From NCBI GenBank assembly GCA_900544975.1, contig UQXI01000033.1, positions 1 through 29,485 of the forward strand: a stretch of 29,485 nt of DNA, written 5' to 3'. This document shows, in pieces, positions 1 to 8,900 of this stretch (positions are counted from its first letter, which is position 1; each line of letters starts with the position of its first letter). Made by a program: the position numbers and the translations under genes. The stretch is from an uncultured Eubacteriales bacterium. GTDB taxonomy: Bacteria; Bacillota; Clostridia; Oscillospirales; Oscillospiraceae. The notes beneath the pieces were generated by a model. The model ran no database searches. It had not been told where the DNA came from and saw nothing but the letters and a program-made list of their open reading frames with translations.

Positions 1-644
1 CGCCCCGACGCGGAAGTCTGGACGACCGGGAGCTGGAGGCCATCATGGAGCGGGAATTTGGTCCCATTCGCCGCCCGGTATACCAGCCGTCCAGCCCCCC
101 TCCAGCCGTCCCCACCCCGGAGCCGGGGCCGCCCCGGAAGGAATACCTGATTGTAGACGGCTATAACATCCTTTTCGCCTGGGAAGAACTGGCCCACCTC
201 GCCCGGGAGGATCTGGAGATGGCCCGAAACCGACTGATGGACATTCTCAGCAATTACTGCGGCTACAAAAACCGGGAGGTCATTCTGGTGTTTGACGGCT
301 ATCGGGTCAAGGGCAGCCGGGGCGAACGGTTCCGGTATCACAACCTCTATGTGGTCTACACCCGGGAAAACGAAACCGGCGACATGTACATCGAGGCCCT
401 GGTTCAGGGCATCGGATCCCATGACCGGGTCTGGGTGGCCACTTCCGACAGTCTGGTTCAGCTCTCCGCCTTTCGCTCCGGTGTGCTGCGGCTATCCGCC
501 CGGGAACTGAAAGCCGAGGTCACCGCCACCCGTGGGGAGATGAACGCCCTGTTGGAGGCCATGGACCGGGCAGAAACTGTCGCACGGCAGCAGGAAAAAC
601 GGGCGCGCATCCCGGAAGAGATCCTGCGACTCCTGCCCGATTAA
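1..644 (+). CDS. NYN (YacP-like) endoribonuclease domain protein, 5'-truncated; probable C-terminus of a TetM-like GTPase fusion
   Basis: The reading frame is open to the window edge: 14 in-frame codons (frame starting at base 3) precede the first ATG at 45, so this is the 3' end of a longer gene. After a Pro-rich linker comes a NYN/YacP domain. It shows the acidic motif LIVDGYNILFAW, then VILVFDGYRVKG, and late VWVATSDSLVQ, which supply the Asp residues expected of a PIN-like metal-dependent RNase. A charged C-terminal helix follows. In B. subtilis the related protein is Rae1 (YacP), a ribosome-associated mRNA endonuclease. The residues before the linker (LEAIMEREFGPIRRPVY) resemble the end of TetM/elongation-factor-G-like GTPases, and such GTPase-NYN fusions occur in gut Clostridia from my recollection. 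The fusion itself is inference because the GTPase part lies outside the window. The gene ends at a strong hairpin terminator. Confidence 0.8.
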   Translation, partial: PRRGSLDDRELEAIMEREFGPIRRPVYQPSSPPPAVPTPEPGPPRKEYLIVDGYNILFAWEELAHLAREDLEMARNRLMDILSNYCGYKNREVILVFDGYRVKGSRGERFRYHNLYVVYTRENETGDMYIEALVQGIGSHDRVWVATSDSLVQLSAFRSGVLRLSARELKAEVTATRGEMNALLEAMDRAETVARQQEKRARIPEEILRLLPD

Positions 645-654
645 TCCCCCCAAA

Positions 655-714
655 AAAAGCTGCCGGAAAGCAGCCGCCGGGCAGATCCGGCCCCACCGCT
701 TTCCCGCAGCTTTT
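655..714. terminator. Bidirectional rho-independent terminator
   Basis: Two 16-base arms (655-670 and 699-714) pair with a single mismatch. The stem starts with AAAA and ends with TTTT, so it gives a U-tract in either direction. It lies between the convergent NYN gene (+) and CBS gene (-) and can terminate both. Confidence 0.8.
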
Positions 715-745
715 ATCATGTACCACATACAAACAAAAAATAGTT

Positions 746-1156
746 TCAGTCTTCCATCGCCATCGTCTGCTGGCAATACCGCATGATCGCCCGGCGAGTC
801 ACCAGGCCTATGAACGTGTTTTTATCATCAATCACCGGTACAAAGTTCTGCTCGCTGGCCCGATTGATCAGGTCCTGCATACTGGTTGTGACGCTCACCG
901 GCACGTTGTCCCGCCGGCGGGCAATTTCCATAATTCGGTGGTTCTCCGTCTGGCGCAGGTCCATCCCGCACAGATTCTTCACAGCCCAAAGCATGTCACC
1001 TTCCGTGAGGGTGCCGCAATACTCGCCCTTTTCATTGAGAATGGGCAGAGCAGCGTACCCGGCCACCTCCATCCGCTCCAAGGCCTGGCGCAATGTGCTC
1101 TTGTCCTCCAGATAAGCGCACATGCTCTTCGGTGTCAGGAAAAATAAAATATTCAT
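746..1156 (-). CDS. Two-CBS-domain protein
   Basis: A 136-residue stand-alone pair of CBS domains, at about residues 5-60 and 75-130. The second domain ends with the typical FVPVIDDKNTFIGLVTRRAI strand-turn-helix and the first with LPILNEKGEYCGTLTEGD. CBS pairs bind adenosyl ligands (AMP, ATP, SAM) and usually act as regulatory modules; the partner cannot be told from sequence. I chose the ATG at 1156 because a good AGGAG lies 8 bases upstream, whereas an in-frame start 10 codons earlier has no such site. A promoter with an extended -10 lies about 55 bases upstream. The gene is monocistronic, and the shared hairpin at 655-714 follows it. Confidence 0.85.
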   Translation of the reverse strand: MNILFFLTPKSMCAYLEDKSTLRQALERMEVAGYAALPILNEKGEYCGTLTEGDMLWAVKNLCGMDLRQTENHRIMEIARRRDNVPVSVTTSMQDLINRASEQNFVPVIDDKNTFIGLVTRRAIMRYCQQTMAMED

Positions 1157-1208
1157 GGCCTCGCTCCTTTTGCTGGGCCCGGCCACGGGCCCGGTTTTCT
1201 CTCCTTAC

Positions 1209-1217
1209 ATTATAGCA
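1209..1217 (-). promoter_or_regulatory. Extended -10 promoter of the CBS gene
   Basis: On the minus strand the sequence reads TGCTATAAT, a perfect -10 hexamer with the TGn extension. I see no good -35. It lies 53-61 bases upstream of the CBS start codon. Confidence 0.55.
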
Positions 1218-1238
1218 CAGGTTGCCATGAAATTGGTG

Positions 1239-1403
1239 TTAAAAATCTATGAAGTTGCAATAGAACTGCCGGAGAATGCCCACCCCCTTTTGTTGAAAAT
1301 GACGAAGACGCATCCGCAAAGTCTCTGTGGCGTCCCCATTTCCTCTGGAAGAGACTTCCTTGATATACCCTGCAACTACTTGCTGGTCCACAACCCCTAC
1401 CAT
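1239..1403 (-). CDS. Candidate small ORF, 54 aa, unknown
   Basis: A short minus-strand frame (ATG at 1403, TAA at 1239) fills the gap between the regulator and the CBS gene. The product starts MVGVVDQQVVAGYIKEVSSR and ends GVGILRQFYCNFIDF. Its composition looks protein-like, but there is no ribosome binding site at a normal distance; the nearest GGGGGAG is about 14 bases away and belongs to the hairpin. I do not recognise it. It could equally be a chance frame or a degraded gene. Confidence 0.22.
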   Translation of the reverse strand: MVGVVDQQVVAGYIKEVSSRGNGDATETLRMRLRHFQQKGVGILRQFYCNFIDF

Positions 1404-1414
1404 CGGTACCAAAT

Positions 1415-1459
1415 GCTCCCCCTGAAGCGGTCGTCACGTACGACCGCCTCGGGGGGAGC
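1415..1459. terminator. Long hairpin after the regulator gene, probable terminator
   Basis: Two 20-base arms (1415-1434 and 1440-1459) pair with only two wobble positions around a 5-base loop. The hairpin begins 4 bases after the regulator stop codon. It is followed on the minus strand only by ATTTGG, so the U-tract is weak. Termination, or mRNA 3'-end protection, is the likeliest role. Confidence 0.6.
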
Positions 1460-1462
1460 AAT

Positions 1463-2692
1463 TTACTCCGCCGCAGATTCCTGCTCCGCATATTCCGGTT
1501 GCGCCGGCTCTTCCTCCGCCGTCGGCAACATACGTGGAACTGGAAGCTCCTCTTGCGGATCTGCCGATTCCTCCAAAAACAGCTTATCTAAAATCTCCAA
1601 CAGCCGCTGGAGTCCCTTGCGGTTGATGGTGTAATAACAGACTCTGCCGTTTCCCTTCTCCATAGAGACCAGGCCGCTGCGGTAGAGGCTGCTCAAATGG
1701 CGGGACACCGTGCCATGGTGCAATCCCAGCCGCTCCCCAATCTCCTGACCATACATCCGCTCTTTGCGCAGAAGCTTCATGATTGCGAACTTGCTGTTGT
1801 CCCCAATGGATCGGAGCATGGAGCAAATCACCCGGTCGCTGACCTGGCTGCCATCTGCCGCATCGTCCAATTCCACAATGATGCCGATATACGCCACAAT
1901 CTCCCCAGGCGCTCCCCAGTTTTCCACCAGAAACATCCGGTTGCAGGGCGTCCGCCAAAATCGTACCGTGATTTTCTGCGGGTTCAGATGGGGCTCTCCC
2001 TGGCCGGGTCCGATACGGGGCAGCAGCTCCTCCAAGGAAGTGCCCTCCATACAGGTCCGCCAGTACTCGTAGACCGGCTCCAAAAGGGGCTCCATTTGTT
2101 CCAGTTCCTGCTGCAGCTCGTCCAAAACCGGCTGAAGGAGCGTCAGCAGCTCTTTCAGATACTCCTCATAAGCGCAGAGGGCCGTCATGATCTTCCACTT
2201 GAACTCCGGTGCACAGTCCAGCCCATTGATCTGCTCATGGAGGGCCCGGGACTGTCCCTCAGGGCACCGGCGGTAGGTCAGGCCGCTGTATGAGATCTCA
2301 GAAATCTCATAGCCCGGTCCGCTCAGGAGTTTCCAGCGCGCCTGCATCGCCTCGGCCATTCGTGCCGGATCCTCTTCCTGTACGTCATTGAAGCTGCTGA
2401 CTAACACAGTCGCCAGACAACAGTGACCGGAGCCGCCCACGGCATGCCGTTCAAAAAAATACTGCAAGCGGGGCTCCTGAAAATCCAACAGCGTCTCTGC
2501 ACGCTCTTGCAGTCGCGCCAGGAAATCCATCCGGGCAGAAAATTCCCGCTCCTGCTCCCGATCATATTTTGCACCATAGGTGAGGAGAATCCTCTGCTTT
2601 AGGTCGTCGTAGCTCTCATGGTGCATGGTGAGATAAACAAGCTCCGTCGCCTCCATGGGAAGTTGGGGCCGCGTAAGAAATGTGATATCCAA
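1463..2692 (-). CDS. Large ArsR-type winged-helix transcriptional regulator (paralogue 1)
   Basis: A 409-residue protein whose winged helix-turn-helix is near the C-terminus (about residues 288-372): MLRSIGDNSKFAIMKLL, then a recognition helix region LGLHHGTVSRHLSSL, then a wing NGRVCYYTI, all typical of ArsR-family repressors. It ends in an acidic Glu/Pro tail. The first 280 residues match no family I recognise, but they align with the regulator at 17712-18806, for example around YFFERHA...CLATVLVSSF and a long helical stretch before the HTH. There is no signal peptide or membrane segment, so it is cytoplasmic. The start is TTG at 2692, supported by AAGGGTGA about 6 bases upstream. It has its own promoter and lies downstream of and co-directional with the first protease. 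I infer that it controls one or both proteases. Confidence 0.82.
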   Translation of the reverse strand: MDITFLTRPQLPMEATELVYLTMHHESYDDLKQRILLTYGAKYDREQEREFSARMDFLARLQERAETLLDFQEPRLQYFFERHAVGGSGHCCLATVLVSSFNDVQEEDPARMAEAMQARWKLLSGPGYEISEISYSGLTYRRCPEGQSRALHEQINGLDCAPEFKWKIMTALCAYEEYLKELLTLLQPVLDELQQELEQMEPLLEPVYEYWRTCMEGTSLEELLPRIGPGQGEPHLNPQKITVRFWRTPCNRMFLVENWGAPGEIVAYIGIIVELDDAADGSQVSDRVICSMLRSIGDNSKFAIMKLLRKERMYGQEIGERLGLHHGTVSRHLSSLYRSGLVSMEKGNGRVCYYTINRKGLQRLLEILDKLFLEESADPQEELPVPRMLPTAEEEPAQPEYAEQESAAE

Positions 2693-2770
2693 GCAATCAC
2701 CCTTTTATTTCAGCGATGGGGCCGATGAGATCCACCATAAGCCCCTTCCAAACTGCTATTTTATGTCACT

Positions 2771-2776
2771 ATTATA
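2771..2776 (-). promoter_or_regulatory. -10 element of the regulator 1 promoter
   Basis: A perfect TATAAT on the minus strand lies about 80 bases upstream of the TTG start. The -35 is poor (a TGGCAA-like hexamer at 17 bases), which is common for activated or weak promoters. Confidence 0.5.
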
Positions 2777-2855
2777 ATGGAAACTCCCAAAAATTGCCAT
2801 AAAAATTTTGTGGTTCAGGCGCAATCTTTGTCGCCGCATCCAGGCGGCAGAAAGA

Positions 2856-2890
2856 GGTTGCCGCAAAATGGGATCCATTTTGCGGCAACC
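2856..2890 (-). terminator. Terminator hairpin of the first protease; carries the GC-AAAA palindrome
   Basis: Perfect 15-base arms (2856-2870 and 2876-2890) around a 5-base loop, followed on the minus strand by TCTTTCT. It lies about 100 bases beyond the protease stop codon and about 80 bases upstream of the regulator 1 -10. Each arm contains TTGC-N-GCAA with flanking AAAATG, closely matching the palindrome in the protease 1 promoter, so it might also bind a regulator. Confidence 0.65.
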
Positions 2891-2986
2891 CCAAATTCAG
2901 AGACATTTCCTGAAATCCAGCATCTCATTTCAGGGTCCGGGTGTCGCTGCCGGAGAGGAAGACACCCGGCCCTGTATCATCCTGGA

Positions 2987-5900
2987 TTATCTGGTCAAAA
3001 ACCGCATGAGAATGGCGGCAGCTTGCGCCCGGGTGGCAGTGCCCTGGGGCGCCAGCAGATCCTGCTCCATCCCCTGAAGAATGCCATTGCCCACAGCCCA
3101 TGCCATAGCTTCTCTGGCATAGTTGCTCACACTTCCGGCATCCCGGAAGCTGGAGAGGGAGGCCATCCGATTCACATCCTGTCCGCTGACTTCCGCATAC
3201 CGGTGTAGGAAGGTCACCATCTGCTCCCGGGTCACATCTGCGTTGGGGGCAAAGCGGGTGGCATCCACGCCTGTGGTAATCCCGTTCTCCAAGGCCCATG
3301 CTACGGCCTTGTAATAATAAGCGCCTTCCTTCACATCTGTAAAGGTGACCTGCTCTGTGCTCTCTGGCTCACCGGCCAACCGGTACAGAATGGTCACAGC
3401 CATGGCACGATTCAGCTTGCTGTTGGGCGCAAAGGTGGTATCCGTCACACCCTTGAAGAGACCCTGCTGCACAGCATACCGGACTGCCCGGTAGTACCAG
3501 TCTCCCTCTTTCACATCGGTGAAGGGCAGCTTCTCCTTGTTTAGCTCTGCCAAGGTCTTGATGCCATCAATGGTGGTCATGGCAGCCGTCAGAGCTTCCT
3601 CCACCTCCTGAGGTGTAGTCGCTGCGTCAATGGCCTCCTGGCCGGCCTGAATGGCTGCTGCCAGTTCTGCCTGCTGGGGACGGGCGTAGAGATCCTTGTC
3701 TGCGTAGGTGGCCAACGTCATCAGGGCGTGATACTTGGCCGCCTGCAGGGCAGCTTCCTCAGCCTTCTTCTGGGCTTCCTCCGCTGCCTTTTGGGCCTTC
3801 TCTGCCTCCTCAGCCGCCTTCTGGGCGTCTGCCAGGAAGTCCACCATTTCCGCCTTGATCTTGACGATTTCTCCGTAGGTCTCCGTCACCTTCTGGGCAT
3901 ACTCTGCGGCCAGAGCGGCAGAGGCGGCAGCTTCCACATTGGCGCTCTCGGCGGCTTCCTTCGCTGTCTCAGCGGCCTGCTTTGCCTCTTCCGCAGACTT
4001 CTGGGCGTTCTCGGCAGCCTCCATGGCTTCCTGGGCTTCTTTGGCTGCTTTTTCTGCAGCTTCCTTGTCCTCCGCAGAGGAGCTTGCGGCTTCCTCGGCC
4101 TTCTTCTGGGCCTCTTCCGCCTTCTTCTGAGCTTCCTCTGCAGCCTTCTGGGCAGCGCGGGCGGCAGCCAGCAGGGCCTCTGCCTCATTCTCAAATTCAG
4201 CTGTGATGACTACGTCCGCATCGGGCATCACAAAGGTGGTGCCTTCCAAGGGGGTCCCATTCATCTGCAGGGAGCCTGCTTTTAGCGTGTAACCTGTTTC
4301 CGGCAGGACGGTCAAGGTCACCAGGGTGCCCTGGGCGGCCTGGGCGCAATCCGCGGTGACGGTACCATGGGCCATTTCGCCAATGGTAATGGTGTACATT
4401 GCCTCCACCACATAGACCACTGCGGAGGCGCTCTTGCTGGGATCTGCGTTGGCGGTTGCGGTCACCGTCAGGGTTTTCGCCGTCTCATCGGCGCCCAGGA
4501 ACAGTTGTCCGGCTTCCACCCGGGTCTCGTCGCTGGTGTTGCCGCTGAGGGACCAGGCAACCGTCACATCCTCAGCGCCAGTCACGATGGCAGTGAACTG
4601 GCCCTTCAAGCCGGGCTTGTTGTCCACCGTCAGCTCTGTGGGATTGATTGCAACGGCAACCTCCGCAGGAGCATCCGACTGGGCCTCTGCCTGGATGGTC
4701 AAGTTCCCCGTAGCGTTCCAAATGGTCAGGCAGCCGGTGTTGGGGTTATAGGTATACCGAATGACTTCCTGGTCGCCAGTGACGGAGACGGTCTCCGGCA
4801 GGAAGTACCCTGCATCGGGAGTCAAGTACATGGTGAGGTCCTGCCCAGCCACATACTCCGTGGGGCCGTTGTGGGTCAGATGGGTGAGCTGGTAGGTGAT
4901 GGTCCGGCCGCCAATCAGGGTCGCAGCACCGGAAATCACCACGTCGCCTGTGACCTGCGTCACTGTCACTGTACCGGCGGCCGGGTCATAGGTATAGTGT
5001 TCCGTGGCCTGGCCGCCCATGGTGACGGAAATCACCTCGGGCAGCGCATAGCCGGCATCGGGGATCAGGGTTCCAATCACCGTCTTACCAATGGAGGCAT
5101 AGTCGGGTCCATTGTAAGTCATGTGCTGGAGCTGGGCCACCACTGGGAAGGTCTGGATTCCGGAAACGCCTTCCGCGGTAATCACCACGTCTCCTGTTAC
5201 AGATTCTAAGGCGAAGAGGCCGGACTCTGGGTCATAGGAATACTGATAGGCCAGCAGATTCTGACCGCCCATGGTCACTTGAATGGCCAGGGGCAGACCG
5301 AAGCCCTTTTCCGGCGACATGGTAAAGGACAGCGCCTTGCCCTCTTCTACGGTTTCCGGTGCATTGGAAGTCAAGCCAGTCAGATTGGTCGTAATCTGGT
5401 ACATCTGAACGAAGCCTTCCTCATGGACGGTAGAGCCTTCCGGCGTGACGACCACATCAAACGACTTGTAGGTGTAATCCTCGTAATATACATCCGCTCT
5501 GTAGGTGCCCTCAGGCAAATACAGGTAAAGGTTCTCATCGTCCGGGTGGCTTCCGGAGATCTTAACGACATCCCGGCCAGTGAGATAAATTCTTCTGCTG
5601 TTTGCGGCCGGAATCGGAACCTCATAAACCGGAACGCTATCCTGGTTCCACACATGAACCGTGGCCTGGCTTCCTGCAGAATTGCCCACTGCATCGCCTG
5701 TGCCCGTGGCAACTGTCTTCACCGAGCCGCCGTTGATGGTAATGATACCGCCTGCCGCTGTGGTGGCTGCAGACGTCAGACCGCCGCCGCCAATGGCAGC
5801 GCCTTCCGCCGTAGAAACAGCTGTCACCACGCCTCCGTTGATCTCCACCTTGGAATTTGCATATTTGTCAGACTCGCCATTGCCAATGGCGGCAGACCAG

Positions 5901-8900
5901 GTGTTGGTCTGTGCATAAACCTGTCCACCGTTGATGGTCACAGGCACATAGGTCGCGGCCCGGTAGCCGGAGCCAATGGCTGCTGCGGGAGACTTTGCCG
6001 AGGCATCCTCGTGGTACTTGGAGTACGCCCGGATGTTGCCGCCGTTGATGGTCACCGTGGTGGGATGCTCAATCACGCCAGGCGCCCCCCACGCATAGGA
6101 GTTGCTGTGCCCATACATACCAGAGCCGATGGCTGCGCCGCCATACCAGGAGGTTGCCTGGATATCACCACCGTTGATGACGATTTCGATGCCGTTGTAA
6201 GAGCTGCTTCCGGTACCGATACAAGCGCCCACTTCCGTGCTGGTATGGCTGGTTTCGAGATCCAAGGTTCCATAGTTGATTTCAATTTTAGAGGTATACA
6301 ATGTGCTGTCATATTGGCTGCCGCTGCTGGTACCGGAGCCAATACAGGCGCCAAAGCCGTTGTTTCGTACAATCCAGGTACCGCCGTTGAAGGTCATATC
6401 GCCTGTACGCTCTCCCTGACGTCCGCCGATGGCTGCCGTGTAGAAGGAGGCATAGCTGGTGGGATTTGCACTGTCAATGGTCATGGTGCCGGTGCCGTCG
6501 AACCTCACGCTGGAATGAATCTCATCTTTCTTCGCCCGGACACAGATGGCTGCAACCGTGTCGGCCTGATCAGGATCCCGGATGATGGAGTTCTCTCCCT
6601 CAATGAAGAGGCTGCTATCCTCGCCCTCAAAGTTGATGGCGCCATAGTACTGCCATTGGTAGCCATCACTTACCCGGTGATCAGAGCTGTTCAGCTCCAA
6701 ACTGATGTGTACATCCTGCAGCATCAGGAAAGTCTTGCTGGGGCAATGGATTTTCAAGTCCCGGTATGTGACATTGGGATCTCCCCGCAGAATCACACTG
6801 GTGACAGCAGGATCCACTAGCAAATGAATATACGAGCTGCTTTGGGTCAACGGTAGCTGATAGCGGCCGTTTTCTGTAATGGTATAGGCATCCGTATCCG
6901 GAATCTGGGTATATTTCTGCTCTTCCCGCTGAGAAAAATAGAATTGTGTACTACCAGAGACACCATTGTAGGCAGTCGCCGTTACGATTACCATACCTTC
7001 CGCAATACCGGTGAGTTTCCCATCCTGGGTAATGGTTGCAATGCTCTCATCGCTCACCGACCAGGTCACCTGCCGCTGTTCCGCCGTCAGGTATTCCTCT
7101 GGCCGTACAATGGCCTCCAAATCCCAGGTATATCCCACGGCGGCCGTGCCCTGGCTGGGGTCTACTGTGACGCTTTTCGGCCGGAAGCCGCCAAGCTCCA
7201 GGGAAACCATGTCGCTGCGCGCCTCATTGTATGCATAATCCAGCATATAGATGCGGCCCATGGTAAAGCCCACCTGCTGTGCAAACGTGAGATCAAAGCG
7301 CAATTTGGACACTTCGCCCGGCTGATCCCCAGCCAGCTGAACGCCCTCGGACAGAGCGATCTGCCCTGTCTCGTCCACCAGCTGTGCCGCCATCACAAAG
7401 TAGTTGTCTGCCAGCTCCACATCCAGGTACAGCTTGCCGTCCTCTTCCACCGCTTCATACGACACCAATCTGGGATCCTCACTGTCGATGATCAGGGGAA
7501 GGGAGAAGGACTGCACGTCCTCGTCCGACGCACCCTCTCCCCAGGCCTCCACCGTGTAGGTGTAAGCGCCATCGGGGACACGGCTGATCAGACCGTTCCC
7601 ATAGGAACAGGTCATGTTCCACATGTTGCTGTCCACACTGTAAGAGAACAAATTATAATTGGGATACCAGATGGACTTGGATGCATTTTCCACCACATTG
7701 CTGTAGTATTCTTCTCCCGTGTCATCTCTGGTCACGGAGAAACGCATCTGCTTGGCATTGCGCAGCTGATAGACCAGGGCGGACACACCATTGTACATGC
7801 AGTAGTCGCTGGAAACCATCAGATATTTCTGCTCAAACTCTTCCGTCAGCCGGTTCATCCCCAGCACGAATCCATTGCCGTCCTCATAGCGGAACAGGCC
7901 CAGCACCGTCTGATCGGTGAGCGCAGTGCCCTCATCATATGCCGTGGGCTCCAGGATGGGCGCCTCATACCAGTCGCCGTAGAAGCCCAGGAAGGGGGCG
8001 CCCAGATCCGTACCGCCGTCGCTCAGCGCCTCCAGCGTGATAAAGCCCTCTACATAAATGCCATTGGGGAAGGCGGCCAAATTGTGTTGCCCTTCCTCAG
8101 TCAAATCCACCTGCACCGTCACCAGAGCTCTTCCGCCAGGAGCGACAGATACCTTGCCGCCCGCCACATTGCCGGAATAGGTCAGGGTGTACTCCTGGGC
8201 CGTCAGAAGCCGGTCCTGGTCTGCCATAAACTGGATTCCGTCTTCCTCATAGGTTTCGGGAACCATAACAGAGGTGTTCAGCTGATACTGGAGCATCTCG
8301 TCTCCAAAGTTATGGACATAGAAGGTATAGCGGAAGCTACCTTCTTCGTTGCTGCCCAGCTCGCCCTTGGCCGGCTTGCCGTTGATGCTGGTGAGATAGC
8401 CACGGGTCTGCGTGGCTGCCTCCATATTGGCCACACCGGCGCCCTGACTTCTGGGGCTGTACAGCACACCGGCCGGATCCTGCAGAGGGACCGCTGTGCT
8501 CATCAGCAGCACATCCACCAGTTCGCCCTGCCGGTATGTGCTCAGTCCTCTGAAGGCATCCACACCCTTCACATACTGCAGCACACCGGCCGCAATGCCC
8601 GCCATGTGGGGGCTGGCCATGGAGGTACCGCTGCTGTCTCCGTAGCCGCCGCCAGGCAGGGAAGAATAGATGTGGCCGCCAGGAGCCGTGATCTCCGGCT
8701 TCAAGGCAAGATCCGGCGCAGGACCCCAGGAGGAGAACACCGACATCTGGCCGGCATCCTCGTTTTCCATAAAATCAGAAAAATCAGGAGAAATGGTCAC
8801 TGCCTTCTGAGAGGCAGTCTTCATTTTGGTTCCGTCTTCCAAGCTGATGAAGCAAGAGGGAATGATCCCCTCTACCTGCATATTGGTCAGACTGCCAGGG

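Noticed and set aside
3740..4180. Apparent DNA repeat array in the 3' part of protease 1
   Set aside because: It reflects low-complexity Ala/Glu/Lys codons of a coiled coil, not a regular repeat unit or CRISPR array.
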